The notes under the pieces: model-generated
The model's input: the letters and a program-made list of their open reading frames with translations, nothing else
Databases searched by the model: none
What the model was told of the DNA's origin: nothing
Part shown: piece after piece, positions 36,601 through 45,749 of the stretch
How the letters are laid out: the number at the start of each line of letters is the position of its first letter
Numbering within the stretch: the first letter of the stretch is position 1
Assembly: GCF_016545825.1 (NCBI RefSeq)
Contig: NC_052619.1
Span: 73,046,115 to 73,110,114, forward strand
Length of the DNA: 64,000 bases
Origin: Eucalyptus grandis
Lineage: Eukaryota > Streptophyta > Magnoliopsida > Myrtales > Myrtaceae
Reading direction: 5' to 3'
Made by a program: the position numbers and the translations under genes

Positions 36601-39600
36601 TCTCATAAGATCTTGAAAAACCATAGACAGTTGAGTTACACGTTGGTTTGAAAGAAGAGACAAAGCTTACCAAGCTGAAATAGAAAATTCAAATTTTGAA
36701 TCTAATAAGCCTATGGGATGAAGCATCACTTGAACCAATTTTAAGAAGGTGCACACAGCTGAGAAGACCACCCGAAAGCTATACCTTGTTTGCCAATTAT
36801 GAGAAGTACGAAAACTATTATAGGTGATGATCCAAGTATTGTCAAGGAAGCAAGAAGCATAGAGGATACAAAATAGTGGAAGAAAGCCATGAAAGATGAG
36901 ATGGACTCACTAGATATAAACAGAACGTGGAGTCTAGTAAAACTACCCGTAGGTAGAAAGACAATCGGTTGCAAGTGGGTGTTCAAGAAAAAGATGTCGG
37001 TAGATGAGAGATAGAATAATAGAAAACTCGTTTGGTTACAAAGGGATACTCGCAGATAAAGGGAGTCAATCATGGTGAGATTTTCTCCACCCTTGATAAA
37101 TTAAATTCCATAAGACTTGTCTTATTTATAGCTGTTGCATACAATCTGGAGGCAGAATAGCGCAATGTGAAAACAACATTTCTCTCTGATGACTTGGAGA
37201 AGGATATTTACATAAAGCAACCATAAGGGTTTGTGGTTAAAAGAAAAGAAGACTTTGTTTGCAAACTGAATAAGTCTTTGTATGACCTAAAGCAATCTTC
37301 AAGAATGCAATAGCAGAAGTTTGACTCATGTGTCTGGAAGCTTGGCTTTATTTGTTATGATGTTAATCATTATGTCTATGTGAAAAGGTTAGAGGATGAT
37401 TTTGTTATATTAACTTTATATGTTAATGATATGTTGCTAGTTGGGAATAGTTTGAAAATGATTGGCACTATGAAAGGACTATTGGTAAAACAGTTTGAGA
37501 TGAAAATCTAGGTCCAACAAACTTATCTTGGGCATGTGAATAAAGGGGGAGCGTAAGTATCAGAAGTTATGGCTAAGTTAGAATAAATATGTTGAAAGCA
37601 TGTTGAAGTTCAACATGGTAGACTGTAAACCTGTGAAGACCCCCATCCATAAGTTCCAAGTTATCGGTTCTCCAGTGTCCCAAGACTAAAGAGGAATTTG
37701 AAGATAAAGCAATGGTCTCATATGTAAGTGTAGTTGGGAGTTTGATGTATGCCATGGTATGCACTCGTCTAGATTTTATCCAACCAGTGGGAGTATTTAG
37801 TAGATATATGTCTAATTTGGGAAAAGATCATTAGATGGTAGCAAAGTGGGTGTTTTGTTATTTTCTCGGTACATCTGACTTTGAGTTATGCTATGAAGGC
37901 ATGAAAAGTTCAAAGGGACAACAATCTTTTGAATTAAAGTGCTTTGTGAATGCTGATTGGAGAGGCGACATTGATAGCAAGAGATCAATTAGCGGTTATG
38001 TTGTTTTTTTATTTGACGGAGCTATGAGTTGGATGAACAAGAGATGAAGCATAGTTGCATTATCTACTACTAAGGTAGAGTACATGGTCTTTACTCACGT
38101 GACTAAGGAAGTGATATGGCTATGCATATCGTGTAAAGAGCTTGGTTTCACAAAAGGAGGAGTGGAGATTGGGTGTGATAGCCAAAGTACTATATCTTTT
38201 GCAAAGAATCCTAGACTTCATGCAAGAACAAAGTATATCAACATACAATATCACTTCATCTGAGGGAAAGTGGAACAAAAGGTTGTGGTGTTGAAAAAAA
38301 TTGACATAAAAGCGAATAGTGCAGATTTTTTTTATCGATACAGTAAGTGTAGAAAAGGTTGAATGATGTACAACCATGTTGGACTTAAAGAAGTATGAGG
38401 AGTATTCATCAAATGGGAGAATGTAGGGGTGTTGTCCATTCTCCCCATCAGTAGGTGGCACGAGGGTCATAGGGGGCAACACCTTTGCAACGCCGAAGGG
38501 CCTTTATAGTTTAAACCCATATTTTATTGTTAGTTTAGATTTAGGGCCATAAATAGCTACTGGATGTGTATGTGTGTGTATATTTCTTTTGTAATTGAGG
38601 GACATAATAGAAATGTACAAAATAATAATAATAATAATGTAGCCCCAATTTAATGGTGAATCAGGATAAACCCTTGTGTCTCAAATTTTCTTTCTCACTT
38701 TTATTCTATTTTTTTTTTTTTTTTTTTTTATGATTGTGTAGCGAATCCTAACACACGCTTGGCTCATTCTTTCCAAGCCTGTCCTACTGGTATTATTACC
38801 TATGTGACATGGCAGATGTCAGCTAGAGATAGATGATTACTTAAGCCCAGTGCAGGTACACCCGTAGCAGCAATTTACAATAAAATAGATCAATAAATAA
38901 TGCGCGTTGTTTTTTAGTATATTAATTACCTAGAATCCATATATATACAACCAATTACTAAGCTATTGGGGATTAAAATATAACATGTTGCGTTTTCATT
39001 ATCTGTCCATTTGCTAATCTGTGGAAAATTTGGCAATGAGACAGCATCCACTAACCCTTTTTCATTTTTTATTAAACTCGTTATCTGTCTGATAGATCAA
39101 CAATAGAGAAAGTAGCTGAGCACTAATTGAGCACTAAGCTTAAAGTAGCCACTAAAATCAATTAAAAGTTATTGGGTAGACCGAAAAAAGTGCGGGTGGG
39201 GTAGCTTCCTAAGTATTTCTCCAGATGATTCATTCACCCGTAGAAATAAAATCATGTACATGACTCTCCAAGCACTAGTGAATCCATTAAGTAAAGTTGC
39301 CTAATTGTGTTTCGTGGATCTATGAAGATGGAAAAATCATCATGATAAAGATTTGACATCTTGTATGCCTCCAACATAATCTGGCAAGCGAAGCCACAGC
39401 ACGTATATTTGAGAATTTTATAAAACCGATTAATATCTATCCCCTATTTTAAAATAGGATTTTGTACAAACAGTTCTACCATTACACATTGAAGAAGACA
39501 TTTTATCAATAGGATCAATTAATCTATAGAGACAGTATCTTTGACGTGGGAATTACAAATTAAGTTTGAACGACATGTTCTTAATATGATTAAAAAAATT

Positions 39601-42600
39601 ATTTACTTGTATAAGTTTCCACGCACTAGTTATGAATTAATCACTTCTTAGACTTCTTATGCAATATGTCGTCTGTTGTTTAACAATTGACCGGTTCGGT
39701 TTTTAATTCTGCTATATTAGTGATACCCACCTCCATTAATCATGCTAGACAGATCTGTTTGGTAGATTTTATTTATCAACTGAGAAAAATGGAAGAGATT
39801 ATGTTGAGTAAGATTAGAACCTATATCTTTTAGTCATAATAAATCAATAAAACGTGACAAACATTAAGGTTAATTGCAAGCAAAAGTATAAAGGTTCTTT
39901 GGCAGGCGGTCAGAGGCACGAACATTCAAACATGTCGAGCAGGACATCATTACAAGTAAAGCAAAATTCAATCTATGACATTGAAAAGTTCGTCCACTCA
40001 ATTGATCCCTTGAGGTCTCGGGGTTAACCGAGAAAAAAAATTTAATTTGCGGAAAGATAAAAGTCAAAATGCATATTTGAAATGATTACATGAAAATAGA
40101 CATACAACCGATAATGTATTGATAGTATAATTCTCGATTATAAATTTTGGGAGATAATTGCAGTGAAAGTCCTAAAATTTATTGAGAAAATACAATTGAG
40201 TAACTCTAATAAATTGCAATCAAGTTCTAAAACTTATCAATTTTATGTAACTCAACAATCGAAAAATGCTAAAAGTTTTAAAATTTGATTATATTAACTT
40301 AATAAGTTTTATGACCCGATTGCATTTTACGACTCAAATATACTTTTATCATAAATTTTAAGACTTAATTACATATTGTAAAAAATTTAGAATTCAATTA
40401 TACTTTATGGATAAGTTTTAAGAATTTCAGTACATTAATCCCAACTTTTCATTTAGAAAGAAGGAGAGCGCAGGAGTAAACCAACGCCCTATTTGCTGTC
40501 TTGACTCGTTGGGCCTCAACTAAAAGTCAGTCTACAACGGAAATTCTAAAGTTCTAAAAGGTGCGGGGATGTGTACAAAAAAGGAGATGATAAAGGCTCT
40601 TTCCCTTCAGTCTCGTCCCTGTCTGGAATCTATCAACACCACTGACATGATATACGGATGTTACAATTTCAGAATCGCCAGAAATCTCCCTTCAATCAAA
40701 GGTTGGCTACGGGAGGAAAATCTTAGCGGCACCCAAGTCCACATGGACCGGATCAATTACGACATTTAATTATGCGTTTTTCATGTTGCATGTGAACGCC
40801 ATAAAATTCGATAATCTAATTGCACTAGGTCCACGAGCCCCGTTCCAGGAAAGTGTCTTAAGTCAATGACTGACTTAAGACATATTCAAAAACAAATTAA
40901 GTGGTTGCCAAGTGTACCATTATAAACGATTTGCTGAGGCAAGGGGACCTAGTAATATATTCAGCTGGGACCCATCCACTTATAATTTATTAAACCGAGG
41001 AAGAAGATAAGTAGGCAATAATTGTTCTATTATATAGTGGACGGCAAATTAATCATAAATAGCACTAAGCCATAGAACTGGTAATTCTTGGGAATAGTGT
41101 AGTACAGAATAGTAAGATTCACCATCCAATGAATCGTCGGTATTGGACATTATATTAGTACATGTTTGGATTGATCTGCCCTCGGGATGGCCGCGAGGAA
41201 GTAGACTCGTCAAGTCATTTTTAAGTGGATGCATTGCATTCTTGGAACGATAGTAACTCACAAACAATTAAGAAAATTTACTAATTATAAAATTTTTCAA
41301 GCTCCTATAAATTAAGGAAAATTACCATACATGAGGATAATTCATAAGGAACTATAAAAAGAATTCAATTTTTGAATACCATTACTAAGCATTAATTCTG
41401 TCATTTATGATGGATTGAGCTATTTTATGATACTATAGGTTAATAGTATTCGATTATTAGTATATAAGTCAAGTTAGGGTAAATGATATCATATCCGATG
41501 TTTAGTTGCTATCCGAGATAAGCTAAGGCCGGACAAAAGAGGGATATAACCCGCGTTAAAAAATCGATGTTTAGTTGCTATGCGAGATAAGCTAAGGCCA
41601 GACAAAAGAGGGATATAACCCGCATTAAAAAATCTTTTGTGTGGGATGATATAAAGATTATAAAGTTTCTCATGTCTATGATATACGTTGGCCATCGTGC
41701 TAGGACCACCACTACAACAACCAATCATTATCGCCCCCTGACCACCGCGCAATTGTTGACATCTCTGAGCCACGTGGATCGGAATCATCCCCCAACCAGA
41801 GTTTCGCAATCAACGTCTCCACCTTCGCCCAAATTTGGTGTAATGGCAGAGAATTCATTCATCGCCCCTTCTCATTCGCAACTTGGGCATCCTCACTCTT
41901 ACATATATACTTGAATTGCGAGAAAAAGTTCTTGGGTTTTTCAAAGTCTTTCACTCAATCACGCATTATCCTCGTGGGAATCGAAGAAACCGAGCGACGC
42001 AAGCATGTTCTGCTTCGATTCATCAATGGAAGCAGGACGTGTTCGAGAGCTTCAAAGGTGAGGGCATAAAAAAGACCTTCGCGGCCCACCTTTTTCGCGG
42101 TCTAGTGATCTACTATTCTAGGAACAATGACAAAAGTGGCGATTGAGATCGAACCCAAACTGCTTGACGTGATTCCCCTGGTGGGTGTTATTTTGCAGTC
42201 CACTTTTTTAATATTAAGCTCCGTTCGTTTCACGAAAAAATATTTTTCAAAAAAAATATTTTTTGAATTTTCTGATATTTGTTTCACACAAAAATGAACT
42301 ACTCAACAAATGCATTTTCCACTATTAAAAAGAACACCTTCAAAAAAATTTTAAAAAAATCACTTTTAAAAAGTAAAAAATATTTGCTATAACTTCTTCC
42401 ACCCCTCTTCTTTCACTAAACATATTTTCATTTCACTTTTATGTTTTCTTTTTACTTTTTTAAAAATTGAGTTTTCAATTTTTTTTTCTTTTTCTTTTTT
42501 TATTTTCTTTCTTTCCTCTCTTCTTCTTTGACCTTCACCGGTCGCCGGCCATAATGTCGGCTGGAGAGCTGGCGAGGCCTAAGTCCAACCACTTGTCAAT

Positions 42601-43687
42601 CTCAAGCGAGCTTGGCTTTGCCAAATTAGGCGAGGCGGAGCATCATCCTAGAGCGACGAGGCTTGACTTCGCTGGAATTAGGGAGCTCGAGCCTCCTTGG
42701 CCCATGGCAAGGCCGGAGCTCGCCAATGGCCGGTCGCCGACCGTCACCGTGTCCAGTGACCAACCAAGGTTGAAAAAAGAAGAAAAGAATAAGAAAAAAA
42801 TTAAAAATAGATTTTTAAAATATAAGATAAAAAAATTGAAAATAAGTGTATACAGGAAAAGATTTTTTTTATCGAATAACAAAAAATATTTTCTAGTTCA
42901 TTTGTAAATTTCAATCGAACACTAAAAAATATAAATATTTTCTTGAAAAATGCTTATTATTTCCACGAAACGAACGAAGTTTAGTATTTTTTTTTTTTTT
43001 TTTTTTTGTACTATTTTATCTCTTTGTTTTTTCTTTTACAACTCTAGGCCAGCAAGGCTGTCGGCTGAGGCTTAAGACTTTTTTGGGTATATTTAGCGAG
43101 AAAATTACGGTCAAAAATTTAGAAGCACCCTCGGCAGAAATGTCAAATTTAACTTTCAGAGAAGTCAATAAAGCAAATGATAGGCAGTAGAAATTGCTAA
43201 CCTGGTCTTGAAAATCTGGGCGCGAATGATGGTGAAGGAAGAGGCGAAGCACTCCGGAGTGGACCATGACCGGCTCCTCGCCATCGTAACGGTACTTCAA
43301 CGGCGGGAACAGCCCGTGGCCGGCCGCATCCAGCGACACCAGCATACCGTAGTTCGGATCCCAACCAAGCACCGGCAGCTCTTGGACGCCCGAGAATGCC
43401 ACGTACCCCACGCCCCCGACTTGCTCCACCACGAAGGCACCACACCCCGTCGCGTTCGCAGTGCTGCACAGCCTCCACGCCTCCTTCAGCAGTGGGGTCG
43501 AAGTCAGGAATGTCCCCAAGATCTCGCTGGTCTCGAACCTTTCCAGGACAACAGAGGGAAAGGAAAAGAGGAACAAAAACAGGGCAAAGAAGTAAAGGTA
43601 AGAAACGTAGCAGCTCAAAACGCCGGGAAATCGAGGTGAGGGGGAGAAGGCAGGAGTAGGCTGTTACGATGAAGCTTCGGCGTCCAT
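26851..43687 (-). CDS. PAD4: PAD4-like lipase-fold immune regulator, giant intron, two frame breaks
   Basis: Member of the EDS1/PAD4/SAG101 family: an alpha/beta-hydrolase-like N-domain and an all-helical EP domain, acting with EDS1 downstream of TIR-type resistance receptors. Four exons on the minus strand: 43687-43668, 43538-43202, 28469-27752, 27629-26851. All junctions are GT-AG, with phases 2, 0 and 0. N-domain: ETSEILGTFLTSTPLLKEAW, AFVVEQVGGVGYVAFSGVQE, then GHSIGG with Ser136 and VHD with Asp198 (about 60 residues apart, as in PAD4). EP domain: RRMGRAPNLNAANLAIKLSK, YRAEIEWYKACCDKS, ELPHDLHRR, GRERRYEIFDRWW, LTQDTCFWARVEEAKEWL. The motif YLFCSDEGAICLDNA favours PAD4 over SAG101. About 617 codons, within the family range. 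One extra base in exon 3 (near 28058) and one missing in exon 4 (near 27238), both at G runs, break the frame: pseudogene, or sequencing error. Intron 2 is 14.7 kb. Confidence 0.85.
27752..28469 (-). CDS. PAD4: PAD4-like exon 3: nucleophile elbow to domain linker
   Basis: 718 nt, one more than 239 codons. Begins IRSLLAETKSIVITGHS after the acceptor ...GCATGTAG (28470-28471) and ends THRQ before the donor GTAGGA. Contains GHSIGG, CIGFGSPFLGNESLS, ILRERWAGNFCNV and VHDIMPR. Near 28045-28065 the frame must change: MERLAQAG is in one frame and FGRPGNYLFCSDEG in the next, with a GGGG run between them. Confidence 0.88.
28470..29571. other. PAD4 intron 2, right end: no gene seen
   Basis: AT-rich. 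29027-29190 holds two diverged ~81-bp direct repeats (each with TACACAA...CACC and AAGGCTGC). 29245-29275 reads GGTTTTGATATCATTTGTTGAG, resembling an inverted primer-binding-site/LTR-start junction, with LTR-like sequence to about 29550; no partner was found. Confidence 0.4.
29572..30476. mobile_element. hAT-like non-autonomous element
   Basis: Right end, read inward on the minus strand, is TAGGGGTGTTAATGGTTTGA; left end is TAATGGTGTCAAAAAACCTG. Subterminal GGTTCGG/CCGAACC words recur on both sides (29590-29720 and 30360-30440). The middle is more gene-like in composition (29830-30200), but no family is recognised. An 8-bp target duplication is not visible, so it is probably decayed. Confidence 0.55.
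30477..30829. other. Intron sequence, no feature recognised
   Basis: No coding, repeat or RNA signal that I can support. Confidence 0.3.
30830..31121 (+). repeat. Copia 5' LTR
   Basis: Matches 38460-38753 in order and ends GCGGCGAATCCTAACA. Its left end is not certain; the first ~40 bp seen in the 3' LTR are not clearly present. Confidence 0.7.
31195..32765 (+). pseudogene. Copia gag, split by a hAT element
   Basis: Before the insert: start ATG at 31195 (SSTNQSRIEVEKFG), then frame changes. After the insert: WLCLADNVLVNMTSKRTTKD, LENLYLSKLLVN, KQLYNLRMSES (32285-32490), then LNEFNTICGQLASIDVNLDG (another frame), a UBN2-type gag domain. At 32815 a zinc knuckle remnant CWKCKKPGD. Confidence 0.78.
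31398..32282. mobile_element. hAT non-autonomous element inside copia gag
   Basis: Ends TAGTGAGCATGGTC (left) and, complement of the right end, TAGGGTTGAGCATCGGTC: the hAT 'TAGGG..GAGCATCGG' type of end. 885 bp, with an AT tract at 32040-32095. Flanks GAACAGCCAG and GAACCATAG look like a decayed 8-bp duplication. Same family as the element at 55138 (inverted), shared over most of its length. Confidence 0.7.
33390..34245 (+). pseudogene. Copia pol, first part: GAG-pre-integrase and integrase
   Basis: LWRLGHIGEEGLINPTSKKM (zinc-type pre-integrase), then DLIHSDIFSSTPVASFG and YYVSFIDDYYRYVDI (first integrase aspartates), then degraded core around QKTMPYSPQQN. It is interrupted at TTTAC (34241-34245) by the LTR that follows. 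Confidence 0.8.
34246..36581. mobile_element. Solo LTR inserted in copia integrase (family C)
   Basis: Begins TGTTGGGATTTTG, ends TATAGCTAACA, flanked by a perfect 5-bp duplication TTTAC (34241-34245 and 36582-36586). 2336 bp, no coding capacity. The copia reading resumes immediately after. Contains tandem repeats at 34420-34640 and 35035-35480. Orientation not settled. Confidence 0.82.
35035..35480 (+). repeat. ~37-bp tandem repeat, at least nine diverged copies
   Basis: Consensus-like unit: GCCATTAAGTTTGAAACC followed by a (G/A)TTTC and an ATTAATTT block; neighbouring units start 36-38 bp apart between 35170 and 35390. A second series at 34420-34640 repeats GACGTTCTTCAAATTC and ACGTTTGATC at ~60-120 bp spacing. 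Confidence 0.75.
36590..38350 (+). pseudogene. Copia pol, second part: RT and RNase H
   Basis: RT with LVKLPVGRKTIGCKWVFKKK, then frames broken at nearly every step; the YVDD region is decayed to LYVNDM (37420-37440). RNase H-side sequence is better: LKCFVNADWRGDIDSKRSIS and VALSTTKVEYM, ending with NPRLHARTKYINIQYHFI. Confidence 0.82.
38422..38753 (+). repeat. Copia 3' LTR (332 bp)
   Basis: Follows the purine run AAATGGGAGAATG and starts TGTAGGGG. It carries an AAT microsatellite at 38620-38638 and a long T run at 38710-38729 that are absent or shorter in the 5' copy. Confidence 0.8.
38754..41495. other. PAD4 intron 2, middle: no gene, AT-rich repeats
   Basis: No coding sequence I can support. 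40140-40450 is an array of diverged ~50-60 bp units with AAGT(C/T)(C/T)TAAAA(C/T)TT and CAATTGAGT/CAATTAC words, of the kind found in subterminal arrays of plant MULEs. The small open frames at 39870-40067 and 40569-40769 show no family features. Confidence 0.4.
41496..41633 (+). repeat. 69-bp tandem duplication
   Basis: Two nearly identical units starting CGATGTTTAGTTGCTAT at 41496 and 41565, each ending ACCCGC(G/A)TTAAAAAAT. The copies differ by only a few bases, so the duplication is recent. Confidence 0.93.
41883..42203 (+). pseudogene. TIR-domain (TNL receptor) exon relic
   Basis: One frame gives WKQDVFESFKGEGIKKTF followed by AAHLFRGL, matching the first signature of plant TIR domains (DVFLSFRGEDTRKTF..HLY.AL). 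After a TGA and frame change at 42144-42146, the next stretch EIEPKLLDVIPLVGVIL matches the following TIR segment. The serine-phenylalanine core is retained, but the helix with the catalytic glutamate is not visible. It stops at the MITE at 42216. It lies within PAD4 intron 2 on the opposite strand; no NB-ARC or LRR is nearby. I infer a captured or left-over exon fragment. Confidence 0.68.
42216..42980. mobile_element. hAT-like MITE with GC-rich core
   Basis: Left end AAGCTCCGTTCGTTTCACG; complement of right end ACTTCGTTCGTTTCGTGG. Flanks TTAATATT (42208-42215) and TTAGTATT (42981-42988) agree at 7 of 8 positions. 765 bp; AT-rich arms with a GC-rich core at 42530-42770 containing CGAGGC, GAGCTCG and GCCGG words. 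Confidence 0.72.
43202..43538 (-). CDS. PAD4: PAD4-like exon 2: N-terminal lipase-like domain
   Basis: 337 nt: one base completing codon 7 plus exactly 112 codons, with no stop. Acceptor ...GGAAAG at 43539-43540; donor CAG/GTTAGC at 43201. Reads FETSEILG, AWRLCSTANATGCG, GWDPNYGMLVSLDAAGHGLF and VMVHSGVLRLFLHHHS. Phase at its end is 0, matching exon 3 at 28469. Confidence 0.88.
43668..43687 (-). CDS. PAD4: PAD4-like exon 1 (20-nt mini-exon with start codon)
   Basis: Encodes MDAEAS plus two bases of a serine codon, then GTAACA. Splicing to 43538 gives ...SSFETSEILG, matching the usual PAD4 N-terminus, which is why this ATG and this 129-bp intron are preferred over reading through (the unspliced frame hits TAA at once). 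Confidence 0.75.
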
Positions 43688-44052
43688 GGTCTCCTCTTTT
43701 TGCCCGTTAAACGGGCAGTGAAATGAATATCGACCCTGAATTTATGATTTGAAGCCAGTCCGGCGAGTTGGATCTTTGCCGAAGATTGGACGATGATTTC
43801 CAGAAAGACGAGAGGAACCCGCAGATAAGAGACAGAAGAGAGAATTGAAGAGCGTGAACGAGGCCGTGGCGCTTGCGTTGGGGACTCTCTTTCGTGGAAA
43901 TCGACGTTATGGGCCGCTCTGTCATTTGTCCTTCTTTGGTGCGTGCCATCTCACTTTCCTTAACTTCTTCCTCCTCTCTCAAATGTGGCTGCAAAGCACC
44001 TCATATCTGATTGCTGGCGTAGTGTTGCCCTTTTTTTTATTTAGATCCAATA
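43688..44052 (-). promoter_or_regulatory. PAD4 5' flank, 365 bp before the MULE
   Basis: All that remains of proximal promoter and leader before the MULE target site. GA/CT-rich stretches occur at 43790-43850 and 43960-43985. I see no convincing TATA box. Confidence 0.5.
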
Positions 44053-44061
44053 ATAGATTAT
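44053..44061. repeat. MULE target-site duplication, left copy
   Basis: TAATAGATT, identical to 54206-54214. Nine bases, as expected for Mutator-like elements. Confidence 0.88.
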
Positions 44062-44450
44062 GAAAATACTATAAAAAAAAAACCCCAAATTTTGCCTCAA
44101 GTGACATATTTACCCCAATTTTTTTTAACGTAAAAAATCCAAACTTTTCAAACTACGACACATTTACCCTATCAATGACATTTTTGTCTTTTTTCTTTCG
44201 TTTTTCCTTTTTCTTTTTTTCTTCTTCTTCCCTCCATCGGCCCGCCATGGCCGATGAAGGGAAGCGGGCGTCCAGCGAGGATGCCCTCGGCTGACTCGGA
44301 CGAGGGGTTCCCTCGCCGGCGTCGAGCAAGGGCCTCCCTCGCCAGATCTGGGCGAGGGCGCAAGGGAGGCCCCCGCCCGACCCAACCGAGGGCCGCCCTC
44401 GCCCGACGCCAGCGAGGACAACCCTAGCTAGCCCAGGCGAGGGTAACCCT

Positions 44451-45350
44451 TGATATTGCTAGTATGAGTACCTAGAGGGGGGTGAATAGGTATATAAAGG
44501 ATTTTTCTTCAACAATTGCAAAATACTAGACAGGTTGAAGGAAACGATAATCAAAGTAAGGGAGAGAAGAGAAAATTCAACACGCGGTTTATAGTGGTTC
44601 ACTTATATCAAGCCTACGTCCACTCTTCTTCACCGCCTATTGGCTAGATTCCACTATGAACAAAAGAGAAGTTACGGCACGACTTTGCCTTGATTCCACA
44701 AAGTGTAGATGTTCTACCACACCTCTTCAAGATTTCTCACAAATATAGACTCTCTCTTTCGTATACAAGTATTCGCTCAAAGGATTTGTCTAAACAAAAA
44801 GGAGCTTCAGACTTTGGAATTCTTCTATCGCGCACACCTTGAACAACTAAGACAGTCTTCCTTATATACTCCTTTATGCCATCATACCCGTTGGCACTTA
44901 CCAAAGGAATTCCTCCAATCTACCCGTTGACGGAATCAATTAGGAAGATTGTTCAAGCTATTAAAGGAACGTGTTCATAGCCCATCAATCTGTTCGCTCA
45001 TACAATCGGGATCTCGGTTTCCATAAGTAGAACCTTCCAATAATATTTAGGCAATCACTTAGGATCTTCAATTATCGAGTCAATCTTCGATCAATCAAAG
45101 GACTCGTTATGTATTCTCCAGCCACGAGATCTTCTCCGGTTGATAAGGTTAAATCCTTAACGAAACATCCAGTTACGGATAACCTTTCTTCAACGGATTA
45201 GAGATGTCAATGATGATAGACTTTGAGTCTTGAGTCCAGTTTGTCCTGGAGGTCTTCGAGACTTTAAATAGCGAGTACGCAAGTCTTCGGACTAGGACTG
45301 ATAGAAACATTTTGTTAACTTCAAAACACTTCAAGAAGATTTTTCCAACA
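44451..45350 (-). repeat. SIRE-type copia 3' LTR (900 bp)
   Basis: Begins TGATATTGCTAGTATGAG and ends TTTTTCCAACA. Matches 53051-53947 throughout. Confidence 0.93.
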
Positions 45351-45367
45351 ATCTCCCCATTTTTTAT
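45351..45367 (-). promoter_or_regulatory. Copia polypurine tract
   Basis: Minus-strand AAAAAATGGGGAGAT directly before the 3' LTR. Confidence 0.85.
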
Positions 45368-45749
45368 GGTGACAAAACTTTCCTGCAGATTTGGATATCT
45401 TTGACCTGCAAAACATTTCTCAAACACATATGCATATCTTATAGAGATAAATGGCTAAGAATAACACTAGGATCCGCAACCACGAGAAAATAGGTTAGTC
45501 AAGTATATGATGAAGCCATTCATAAGATATCAATATTGGTTAATAGAAGCGATCAAGTCCAAATCTAGTTCGGTTCTCATCCGAGACACAAAACAAAGTC
45601 AAACGAGTTCAAACCACAAAACAATCCAACAAACAATTAAAATTTTAATGAATGAAAAGTTTTTGATCAAATCTTGCATCTCTCCCCTTTTTGTCATCAT
45701 TAAAAAGGATGAGATGAAGTCAAGATTGCTTGGGAACGCGGACAAGCCG

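Larger units (their letters stand above)
30830..38753 (+). mobile_element. Degraded Ty1/copia element in PAD4 intron 2
   Basis: Plus-strand, i.e. antisense to PAD4. LTRs: about 30830-31121 and 38422-38753, sharing GAAGGGC(C/T)TTTATAGTTTAA, TTTTATTG(G/T)TAGTTTAG, TTTCTTTTGTAAT and the end GCGAATCCTAACA. Gag from ATG 31195; RNase H ends near 38350; the polypurine run AAATGGGAGAA precedes the 3' LTR. Two insertions, 31398-32282 (hAT) and 34246-36581 (solo LTR). Coding region full of stops. No matching 5-bp duplication found at the LTR ends. Confidence 0.85.

Noticed and set aside
43707..43994. 95-aa minus-strand frame upstream of PAD4
   Set aside because: Charged low-complexity sequence in the 5' flank; does not match EDS1-family proteins and would compete with the supported start.
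44164..44421. Minus-strand GC-rich open frames
   Set aside because: MULE core sequence; same composition effect.
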